DNA from: Larix kaempferi
Lineage: Eukaryota > Streptophyta > Pinopsida > Pinales > Pinaceae
NCBI GenBank assembly: GCA_027924585.1
Contig: BSBM01000643.1
Location: forward strand, 20,838,001 to 20,902,000
Reading direction: 5' to 3'
DNA: 64,000 nt
The notes below the pieces were generated by a model, which had not been told where the DNA came from, made no database searches, and was given only the letters and a program-made list of their open reading frames with translations. Made by a program: the position numbers and the translations under genes. Numbering within the stretch: the first letter of the stretch is position 1; each line of letters opens with the position of its first letter. Below, one piece after another: positions 11,799-20,976 of the stretch.

Positions 11799-12930
11799 TT
11801 AGTTTTGGTTACTAATTCTTAAGGGTCTTCTACGTTGTAGGGAATGAAGAAGCGGTTTCCAAGAGTCACTGAGCCTTGCACCATCATCCCTATTAAGGCA
11901 GTTATGGTTTAAGTTGATTTCAATTTTCTCCCTAACTTTTCGTTTTATTAGGTTGTCTTCCCTAGCTAAAACTTTGGCATTTTCCAAACAGATTTGGTGA
12001 CCTATTAAGTGTGAGTGTTCAACAAGAGCTGACTTCTTATGTCTATCATGTCTCAGGTCAACACTGTGTTCCTTAAATCTTGTTTCCATGGATCGCCCAA
12101 TGTCACCTATGTAAAGTTGCTCACAAGAACAAGGGATCGAGTAAACACCCTTGTATGTCCTAGGATCAATTGGACCTTTTAAGGAATCAACCATAATTCT
12201 GATAGTGTTGGGAGGGGTCAAGAAGACTTGGATATTGTTTCTTTTTAGGGTTTTAGCCAGTTTTTCCGTGGTGCCTTTTATGTAAGGGAAGAAGATTTTC
12301 TTGTTGTTGGTGTCTACCTTATTATCCTTAGGTTTTTTGGCAGATGCAACAATCTTCCTGAATTGTTTACCGTTATATCCATTCTCCTCAAACACACCTT
12401 CCAAATGATCAATTTCCTCTTTAATGTGATCTTCGCCTAAGATTCTAAGTGCTCTTGTTACCAGGGTATTGATCACACCAACTTTCTGAGGTGGGAAGTG
12501 ATGCGAGTTGACATGTAGATACTTATATGTGTGGGTCTTTTTTCTGAACACCTGGTGTTAAATGGATCCATCTTCTTTCCTTGAGACTAGGACATCAAGA
12601 AAGGGTAAGCTTCTGTTGTCCTCGATCTCCATGGTGAATTTAATGTTGTTGTTTTGGCTATTGAGGTGTTGCAGAAATTGGTTTAAGGTGTCTCTCCCAT
12701 GTGGCCACACTACATCAATGTCATCGACGTAGCGTTTCCATCTTTTTGGTTTGAGGGGGAATAGGTCCAAAGCTCGTTTCTCAAAGTTTTCCATGTAAAG
12801 ATTGGCCATGATTGGGGAGAGGGGTGAACCCATTTCTACACCCTGGCCACATAAGTGACTTTCAATTTGAGATTTAGTATAGCTCCCTGATGAGGGTGAG
12901 ATCGATGAATAGATGGAGTATTTTTTGTGT
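11799..12930 (-). pseudogene. Penelope-like element: reverse transcriptase C-terminus plus GIY-YIG endonuclease
   Basis: A minus-strand frame runs from about 12930 to the stop at 11799 with one nonsense codon (12558-12560); the parts on either side are in the same frame. The first part has the Penelope reverse-transcriptase signature GQGVEMGSPLSPIMANLYME, the catalytic KRYVDDIDVVW, and RSLPFLDVLVSR. After the stop come the RKKTHT and PPQKVGVINTLVTRA motifs of the linker. A GIY-YIG endonuclease follows: KGVYSIPCSCEQLYIG, then RSMETRFKEH, KSALVEH and GHQI. The endonuclease nicks the target so the enzyme can prime reverse transcription there. The N-terminal half of the reverse transcriptase is missing. 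The layout matches EN(+) Penelope elements; in plants these are known from conifers (Dryads). Confidence 0.9.
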
Positions 12931-14225
12931 TGTTTGGAGTTGTCAAAGGAAAACTATCGGTGTTCATAGGCCACAAGTTAAGTGGCTATGCTAGTTAAGT
13001 TAGATTTGTAGAAAGGGACCCTATAGTCAAACTTTTATTTATTATTTCATTTCCAGGAAGGAAAATGGTAAGGAAGTGTCATGAATTTTGTACAAGGCCT
13101 ATTAATCAACTTCTACTTGAGCAATTTACTTTAAGTATTTTTTTGTTTTCTTAGTAAAAATTCTTTCACCATCTTATTATTGAATTTGAACATCATAAAC
13201 AGTACACACTTTAGTCACAACAATGACTTCCATAGCTTCACATATGGTTGCACTATCAAGCATATATTATTTTTGTTAACACCACATTTCAAAAATGTTT
13301 TTATAGCAAGCTACAATAGTCTCTCGTCTCTCGGTATTTTTCAATTCCATTCTTTTGAATAAAAACAAGAGAGAATTATGTTACGTTATAATATTATATA
13401 ACTTTCATTCATACTTATGAATGCACCTCATCCTTACCTCATAGGAAATGTTGATTGGCTCCATGAGTGGGGAACATGCTTATCAATTTGGCTACATAGT
13501 GTGGCTCCCTGGTAGAGTCAACGAGGTTTTGGAGAAAAAACCAAAACAATGTCACCATTATATGCAATTGTCATTCTATTATGATCATTGCTAAAGGAAA
13601 TTGTAATGGACTAGAATGTTAAGATAAATTGTAAGTAACGAGAATTTAGTTCTAATGGCCTTCATACTCGATCCTAAAAGCACAAATGCACCTTAAATAC
13701 ATTGAAAAAAATCATAACACGGTCTTCAGCCTAGTGCGCAAACACTATGTGCGCACTATGGTATCATTCCCAAGTGCATTTGTTGAGAATAGTTTAAGGA
13801 AAAGGATATATTATCCTTCCTTAAAAGATTAAAAATAAAGAAAAATGTTTGAGGGTATCAATGTATTCCAAATTTAGTTAAATCTACATACACTTTAACA
13901 TGAAACTTAATGTAGCGATCACACCTTCGTGCAATAATAAATTAGAAATCCAAGAACTTAGAACGAAAAAAAACGACAATCATAAAATGATAAAATTTGT
14001 TTACGGTGAGCTCTGAGTTGAGAAAAAAAACCTAGAAATTTGCGACAACTAACTGTGTTTCTAGTGTCTTTTTTGTAATATGAAAAGTGAAGCAGTGCTG
14101 GGAAAGGCAAGTCAAGTCTGAGACATCAGCTGCATTATATTAGTATTCAATATCAATCCATTGCTTGTAGATTCATCTCAACAACTTACTGGGTTATCAT
14201 TTATACATTAGTACAAGACATATAG
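12931..14225. other. No gene seen
   Basis: Spacer between the Penelope-like element and the next LTR element. Only a 60-codon plus-strand frame at 13180-13362 is open, and it has no motif. No RNA gene is apparent. Confidence 0.5.
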
Positions 14226-14230
14226 CGTAG

Positions 14231-14467
14231 TGTTGAGAGCAGGGACTTCAACACAACATTCAAACTCAGAATAAGAACCCACACAATAACTAACAAGAGG
14301 AATAGAGATTGGTCCAAGCACTTAACCGCATTCTATTCATCTTGAATTAGTATATGTGCATAATGAAGTTGGTTAGAGCAGTTGTACCCTCTCAAACTAA
14401 TCTCCTTAACACACTAATTACATTATATTAATTATGATGACATTCATGAGGACCAAAGGGTCCCTCC
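14231..14467 (-). repeat. LTR of the non-autonomous element, interrupted copy
   Basis: It matches 23380-23745 but carries one copy, not three, of the 62-bp unit. It is interrupted after ...GGTCCCTCC at 14467; its last four bases, AACA, lie at 20973-20976 on the far side of the copia element. Confidence 0.85.
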
Positions 14468-14989
14468 TGTTAGTTTTTACTTGTTTAGCATATAACAATA
14501 AACAATCTATCACTAAAAGAAATACAAGAACACAATTAACACAATATTTCTCTTGGGGAAACCACAAAGGAGAAAAACCCGACAAAATCTTCCTCAATAT
14601 AGAAATCACAAAGTACAAAAGTAAACCCCAAGACAAAATCAGCTACTCCTCCACTTGTGCGAACTTCTCTCTCTCTCCTATGTGAACTTGTGTGAGTGAA
14701 TGAGTGATTACATTTGGGAGAGACCTCCTCTATTTATATTCTTCCGTTGGGGTGACTTTTCCCCAACAAAGCCGACTTCTCCTAACTGACTGGGCCGACT
14801 TGTCAAATACATAATATAATAATCTCTTCTGGGTTCTTCTAGGCCGACACAAGACCCAGGGTTTACATTGACTCTTTCAATGAATCTTACATTATTAATT
14901 ACATCAATGACATCTCCTGAAGGAGAAATACAATAATACAATAGACAATTTTCAAGTAGAATATCTTCTGCAGTTACATTCTTTTAACA
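14468..14989 (-). repeat. copia 3' LTR
   Basis: 522 bp, matching 20436-20967 with scattered substitutions and small indels. Ends TGTTAG and TTAACA are inverted repeats. Confidence 0.95.
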
Positions 14990-15000
14990 CTCCCTCTTAA
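14990..15000 (-). other. Polypurine tract
   Basis: On the minus strand TTAAGAGGGAG directly precedes the LTR start TGTTAAAAG, the expected primer for plus-strand DNA synthesis. Confidence 0.75.
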
Positions 15001-15084
15001 CTAGGAAGGTATTATGTGGGTAATAACAACATCTGCACAACTGACTTGTGAAACTCTATATGTCGTAGGAATATTTTGGATCAT

Positions 15085-15375
15085 CATATGTCTGGGATAT
15101 CATCTGTTGGGGTAGCATTATCAACATTTGTTGGAATGTCATCATCAGCATCGTCATCAACATCTGTTGGAATATCAACATCAGTAGCATCCTTTGTATC
15201 ATCATCAACAACATCCTCTGATGGAACATCTTCTGTTGGATCAACAACATTGTCAGCTGGAACATCCTCGTCATCAACATCATCAATTGGAACATCTTTT
15301 GTTGTCGGAAACATCATCAGACGGAACATCCTCTGCTAGAACATCCTCATTAGCAACATCATCAGTTGGAATACT
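15085..15375. repeat. CATCATCAACATC-type low-complexity tract
   Basis: Degenerate 12-15-bp units around CATC(A/T)TC and GTTGGAAC fill this stretch. The plus strand is open as a Ser/Thr-rich 87-codon frame. The minus strand, which is the element's sense strand, is open as an acidic 81-codon frame rich in Asp, Val and Pro (DVPTDVDDD-like). It lies downstream of RNase H and before the 3' LTR. I cannot tell whether it was ever translated. Confidence 0.7.
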
Positions 15376-15936
15376 ATTAGTCAGCCAGTACTGACCTTCT
15401 GTCCCCAGGACAGGCATTTATCCTTACGGATACAAACTCTATCAGTCATGCAGTATTGATCTTCTGTCCCCGAGACAGGAATCTATCCTTTCAGATAGGA
15501 ACTCTATCAGTCATCCAATACTGATCTTATGTCCTCAGGATAGGCATCTATCTTTTCGGATAGGAACTCTATCAGTCATCCAGTACTGATCTTATGTCCC
15601 CAGTACAGGCATTTATCCTTTCGGATAGGAACTCTATCAGTCAGCCAATACTGATATTTTGTCCCCAGGACAGGCCTCTATCCTTTCGAATAGGAATTGT
15701 ATCAGTCAGCCAGTACTGATCTTCTGTCCCCAGGACAGGCATCTATCCTTTCAGATAGGAACTCTATCAGTTAGCCAGTACTGATCTTCTGTCCCCGGGA
15801 CAGGCATCTATCCTTTCGGATAGGAACTCTATCAGTCAGCCAGTACTTATATTCTATCCCCAGGACAGGCATATATCCTTTCGAATAGGAACTCTATCAG
15901 TCAACCAGTACTGATCTTCTGTCCCTAGGACAGGAA
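15376..15936. repeat. 65-bp tandem array with three hairpins per unit
   Basis: Units start at 15376, 15441, 15506, 15571, 15636, 15701, 15766, 15831 and 15896: eight full units with an exact 65-bp period and one partial. Each unit holds three small inverted repeats: ATCAGT...ACTGAT with an 8-base loop, CTGTCC-CCA-GGACAG, and CTATCC-TTTC-GGATAG. On the minus strand, the element's transcript sense, the last reads CTATCC-GAAA-GGATAG, a hairpin closed by a GNRA tetraloop. Units differ by substitutions but not by length. The array sits in the 3' untranslated part of the copia element. Confidence 0.9.
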
Positions 15937-15958
15937 TCAATTCTGAATAACTGGAACA

Positions 15959-16340
15959 CTAACAGTCTCTCTTTCGAGAGAGGTCCCTCTGGACCACACC
16001 AAGCTTTTCTCGAAAGTATTCCAACATTACATGAGACAGAATATTAGTCAGCACATTAGCAACTTGTTCCTCTGTAGGAACACATTTGAGCTTTACAGCT
16101 CCCTTATGCACCATATCCCAAATATAGTGGAACTTGATCTCGATGTGCTTCGATCTATCATAGAACACAGGATTCTCTATCATCTTGATGCAACTCTGGT
16201 TGTCACAGAGTATATCCGCAGCATCAATCTCTGCATCGAACAATCCTGCCAACATCTTGCGAAGCCACACTGCTTCGCTACAAGTTGAACAAGTTGCTAC
16301 ATATTCAGCTTCCGCTGTATTGAGTGCAACACAGGGATTC
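15959..16340 (-). pseudogene. copia RNase H domain
   Basis: The frame keeps the copia RNase H landmarks: YTDSDWDGS just upstream, AEAEYVA, LCDNQSCI and DRSKHIEIKFHYI. It degrades the RNA strand during reverse transcription. It ends in a stop at 15959 after GVVQRDLSRKRD. A nonsense codon near 16350 separates it from the reverse transcriptase. Confidence 0.85.
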
Positions 16341-17490
16341 TTTCTATTGAGTCATGACATCATACCTGATCCCAAACTAAAGCAATATCTTGAAGTGATT
16401 TTCATGTCTTCGGCACTTCCATCCCAATCTGAGTCTGTGTACTTGTATAACCTGAACTCACTATCTGAAGCATATTTGAGTCCATAGTCCAATGTACCCT
16501 TTAGGTACCTCATCACATGTTTTGTTGCAATCAGGTGAACACTCCTGGGCTCCACCATATACTGACTCAATGTTATCACAACAAAACATATATATGATCG
16601 AGTATTGGTCAAGTACATCAATGACCCAATAATATGTCTATACATGGTGACATCCACTATCTCTGATGAAGCATCATTCAGGAGCTTCAAGTTTGTCACC
16701 ATCGGAACATTCATGGCCTTACAATCCAACATCCCAAATATCTTTAGGATTTCAACTGTGTATTTTCCTTGACTCTGGAAATTCTCATCTCGAAACTGCC
16801 ATACTTCAAGACCTAGAAAGTAATGCATCATACCAAGGTCTTTCATCTCAAATTATGCTGCAAGCCTTCTCTTACATTTGGTGATGGGCTTGTCTTCTCC
16901 TATCAGGAACAAATCATCTACATACAGTAGTAGTATCATAGGTTCATCATCCATAATCTTGTAATAAATATTAGAATCTACTTTACTCTTGGTAAAGCCC
17001 AAACTCATCAGGAAGCTATCAATTCTTCCATACCATGCTCTGGGTGCTTGCTTCAACCCCTACAATGTTTTCTTTAGTCTGCATACATGCGACTTTCTAT
17101 ATTCTATTTCAAATCCTTATGGTTGCTCGATATATACTTCTTCTTCTATCTTCCCATTCAGGAACGTCGTCTTTACATCCATCTAATGTAACTTGCATTT
17201 CATCTTGGATGCCAAGGCAAGAATGGTTCTAATTGAAGTATATCTGGCTACAGGAGCAAAAGTCTCCTCATAATCAATTCCTTCCTTTTGCGAGAATCAT
17301 CGTACTACAAATCTTGCCTTGTACTTTTCAAATCTTCCGTCTGCTGAGTGTTTTGTTTTGAAGATCCATTTTGACGATACAACTGATTTATCCTTTGGTC
17401 TTGGTACCACATCCCAAACATCATTCTTGATGATGGATTGGTATTCTTCATTCATAGCATCCAACCATTCCTTCTTCTTCATTGCATCTT
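16341..17490 (-). pseudogene. copia reverse transcriptase
   Basis: Landmarks in order on the minus strand: EWLDAMNEEYQSI, NDVWDVVPRP, SSKWIFKTK, EKYKARFVV, GLKQAPRAWY, the catalytic LLYVDDLFLIG, MKDLGMMHYFLGLEV and GSLMYLTNTR. The YVDD box is intact. About five in-frame stops interrupt it, for example just after KYKARFVVR, so the full enzyme cannot be made. Confidence 0.9.
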
Positions 17491-17939
17491 CAAAACAAGT
17501 TGGTTCCTCTTAACCAAGGTTACACATCAAGGCTACATAACTGGAATATGGCCTTGGTATTTTTCTCTCTCTATTGGTTCCTTTTGGGGCACCATACCTT
17601 CATGCATCTTGAATTAATTCTCGTTCCCAAGTTGGTCTTCTCTTTCGATAAATATCCTCATGAGGTGTCTCCTCAGGTCTCTAAGGTTCTTCCATGTCAC
17701 GATCCTCTGGAATAGGATCTTCTTCAATATTTATGTCTGGTACTTTAATTTTTTATGTAACTCTAGGAGCCTCCTGCTCCTCTTTATCCTCATGAGTCTT
17801 CTTGGATTTGTTGAAGGTTGTGTCTTCATCAAATGTAACATCCCGGCTGAGCTCGATCTGGAGGAATCTTGGGATGTAGATACAGTAAGCCTTAGATTGA
17901 TCACTATAGCCCACAAATATTCCCTTCTTCCTTGAAGGT

Positions 17940-18710
17940 TCTCATTTCGATCTTTTCTCCTTTGGAATGTGAATGAACACCGGACATCCAAATATCTTTG
18001 GATGACTAATTTTAGGCTTCTTACCGGTAAACATCTCTTCTGGGGTCTTGTTTCCAAGAGCACTGTGAGAGATTATGTTTTGTACATATACTGTGGTTCT
18101 GGATGCTTCTGCCCATAGATGCATCGCTATATCTTGATCATGGATCATAGCCTTTACTGCCTCTATGATCGTTCTATTCTTCCTTTCAGCTACACCATTT
18201 TGTTATGGATTATAGGGAATATTGAGCTCCCTCTTAACCCCTACTTGTTTACAAAAATCTTTGAAATCGCCTGAAGTATATTCCCCTCCATTATCTGACA
18301 TTAGAATCTTTATCTTTTTCTCAGAGAGGTTTTCTACAAGAGCCTTGAACTCTTTAAATTTTTCAAAGACTTCATTCTTATTCTTCAAAAAATAAATCCA
18401 TATTTTGCGGGAGTAATCATCAATAAAGGAAGCATAGTATACATACCCACTTAGAGAAGTGGTGTACATAGGTCCACAAATATCTGAGTGAATAATATCC
18501 ATAATACCTTTCGCTTTTTTGTCGCTACTTGAAAAAATGGGTTCTTTGTACTCTTTCCTTGAGCACATCCCTTGCATACTCCTTCATGATCCACCTGGAT
18601 TTCTGGTAGTCCAATCACCACCTTACTTACAATTGTTAAGGCTTTGCAGTGTACATGAGATAGTCTTCTATGCCATAGATCACAAGGGCTCATGGTATTG
18701 GTCATCAATG
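17940..18710 (-). pseudogene. copia integrase
   Basis: A zinc-binding start (WHRRLSH, then CKGC) is followed by the catalytic core: D in IIHSDICGPM, D in MSDNGGEYTS, and E in NGVAERKNR. A nonsense codon follows IPYNP, between the second Asp and the Glu. The core then continues through LWAEASRTTVYVQN and PKIFGCPVFIHIP, and a stop follows KRSK. It would insert the DNA copy into the genome. Confidence 0.9.
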
Positions 18711-18779
18711 TTGTATCTGCAAGACCCTTCAGTTTGTAAAGTCCTCCTTCTTCTACTCCAATGACTACTGCATCATCAA

Positions 18780-19185
18780 TAGTATTTCCCTTTTACCACA
18801 TAAGAACTACACCATCTATAAATGCAATTCAAAGACCTTTCTTATCTAATGCAAAAATAGATAGAAGGTTCTTCTTTAGACCTGGTACATAAAGTACATC
18901 TTTCATATTCATGGACTTTCCAAAGTCCAATTTATAAGAGGCTTCTCCCATTCCTTTAATGGGATATTGATAATCATCTCCAAGCTTAACCTTGTGTGGA
19001 GATTCCTTCTGAATAATATGTGAGAGGGATTATTTGTATCCCGTAATGTGTTTTGAAGCTCCACTATATACTAGCCAAGTATCACTCCCATGAGATATTG
19101 AGCCAGTGAGAGCTGATATTAGAACATATTCTTCACTGGAGTCTTCATCATTTCTGGTTTTGACTTCTTCATCGTATTCACTATC
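18780..19185 (-). pseudogene. copia protease with lost catalytic Asp
   Basis: The copia protease motif reads DTWLVYSGASKH where the family has LVDSGASKH. The catalytic Asp codon at 19066-19068 is TAT (Tyr). GMGEASYKLDFG and VLYVPGLKKNLLSI follow. Two or three in-frame stops also lie here. The polyprotein could not be processed by this copy. Confidence 0.85.
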
Positions 19186-20010
19186 TTATGCTGCATGTGC
19201 ATGAAACCTCTTCTTCTGCTTCTTATGATGTCCATATTTGGATGGACAATTTCTTGCTACATGTCCTATCTTGTGACAAGAGTAACATTCAACGAAGGAG
19301 AGGTCTCTCTTGAATCTCTTGTTCTTTTGATGTCCTTGAGATCTTCTGCGAGAGTGGGTACGTACACAACTCCTCCTTTTCCTTCCACCTTTGGTATGAG
19401 TTGCCAAAGCTTGATATTCATTGTAGTTTAGTTTCTCCTCTCTCATTGCTATTCTTTCTTCCTCTTGCGCACACTCTTCCCATAGCTATCTGAACTGGAT
19501 CAATTTCTTTCTAGCACAAATGCCACGAACAAATGGTTCCCAATCTCTGGGGAGACCATTCAAAGTGGTCATCACAACTTCTACATCCTCTACCATGTCT
19601 CCAATAGCTTCTAGATGTTCTTTTATCTGGGACACTCTGGAGAAGTATGAGTGCATGGAATCAGACTTCAAGTTCTTCACACCTTTGAGTTGGTTTCTCA
19701 AGTTCATCTTCCTATTGATATTCTTTCCTTCAAACAGGTTGGTCAAGGCATCAAACATTTCTTTTGGGGTCTTCTTGGAAGACACATGAGGGATCAAGTG
19801 GTCTTTGATGGAATCAACAATGATCCTCTTTGCCTTGACTATATTATTCTTATGCATTGCTTTGGCTCCATCTCCTTCTGGTTCTGTAAGTCCTTCCTTC
19901 ACATAGTTTTCTAGGTCATGTTCTTCAAGAATGAGCACGACTCTATACTTCCATGCCCTGAAGTTCTCAGCTCCCTCAAGCTTCTCATCAAGATTGGTAT
20001 TGCTTTTCAT
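19186..20010 (-). pseudogene. copia gag with zinc knuckle
   Basis: The frame opens at the ATG at 20010 (MKSNTNLDEKLEGAENF). It contains the UBN2-type capsid core (WKYRVVLILEEHDL, then VEVVMTTLNGLPRDWEPFV). An in-frame TAG at 19486-19488 follows QFR; the same frame continues through LWEECAQEEERI to a basic stretch and a CX2CX4HX4C knuckle (CYSCHKIGHVARNC). A TAA ends the knuckle part at 19186. Gag packages the element RNA. Confidence 0.9.
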
Positions 20011-20423
20011 CTTGATATAATGAGTACTTCAAATGGAAATATAATAGATTTGAGACTTACCAAAAAAGTTGTCCTTCTGAGATCTACTTCTTCCTTAACC
20101 TAGGGTTTGTTAGAGAAACCCTAATTTTCCAACTTCGGGATTTTGGAAATTTGTTTGGATGAGCAAATTCGCCTCCTCAAGGCAAGTTGAGCAAAGTAAT
20201 CCTTCTCCCAATTCTGTGAGCAGATGATCCAAAAACTTGCCCTAATTCTCTCGGGCTGAAGTGGGGGATCCAAAAATGAAAATCCACTTCAACATAAAGA
20301 TGCATCTTAGTGACGCAAGTTAGATGCACTATCTTTTTCAACAAATCTGTGGAAGGAGATCCTGCAACAAGAAACCCTAGTTTCTGCAGTTATGGAGGCT
20401 GCACAATGTATTCTTTTAGGCCA

Positions 20424-20435
20424 GCTCTGATACCA
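20424..20435 (-). other. Primer-binding site, tRNA-iMet
   Basis: On the minus strand TGGTATCAGAGC follows the LTR end directly and is the standard initiator-Met primer site of plant copia elements. Confidence 0.95.
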
Positions 20436-20967
20436 TGTTAGTTTTTACTTGTTTAGCATATAACAATAAACAATCTATCACTGAAATAAATACAAGCACA
20501 ACAAGAACAAATGAACACAATATTTCTCTCAGGGAAACCACAAGGGAGAAAACCCCAGCAAAATCTTCCTCAATATAGAAATCACAAAGTACAAAAGTAA
20601 ACCCCAAGACAAAATTAGCTACTCCTCCACTTGTGCGAACTTCTCTCTCTCTCTCCTATGCGAACTTATGTGAGTGAATGAGTGATTACATTTGAGAGAT
20701 ACCTCCTCTATTTATATTCTTCCGCTGGGGTGACTTTTCCCCAACAGGGCCGACTTCTCGTAACTGACTGGGTCGACTTGTCAAATACATAATATAATAA
20801 TCTATTCTGGGTTATTCTAGGCCGACACAAGACCTAGGATTTACATTGACTCTTTCAATGACTCTTACACTATTAATTACATCAATTACATCTCCTGAAG
20901 GATCAATACAATATTACAATAGACAAGTATCGAGTAGAATATCTTCCGCAGTTACATTCTTTTAACA
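20436..20967 (-). repeat. copia 5' LTR
   Basis: 532 bp, matching 14468-14989. A CT-rich run (TCTCTCTCTCTCC) near 20645 accounts for part of the length difference. Confidence 0.95.
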
Positions 20968-20976
20968 CCTCCAACA

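Larger units (their letters stand above)
14468..20967 (-). mobile_element. Ty1/copia retrotransposon, complete structure, dead coding
   Basis: The element is 6,500 bp, bounded by LTRs at 14468-14989 and 20436-20967 that begin TGTTAG and end TTAACA. A 5-bp target duplication CCTCC flanks it (14463-14467 and 20968-20972). The tRNA-iMet primer site lies at 20424-20435 and the polypurine tract at 14990-15000, so it reads on the minus strand. Domain order gag, protease, integrase, reverse transcriptase, RNase H is that of copia. A dozen or so nonsense codons interrupt the polyprotein. Between RNase H and the 3' LTR lies about 950 bp of tandem repeats. Confidence 0.95.

Noticed and set aside
15376-15936. 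CRISPR-like reading of the regular array
   Set aside because: There are no unique spacers: the whole 65-bp unit repeats, and the context is a eukaryotic copia element.
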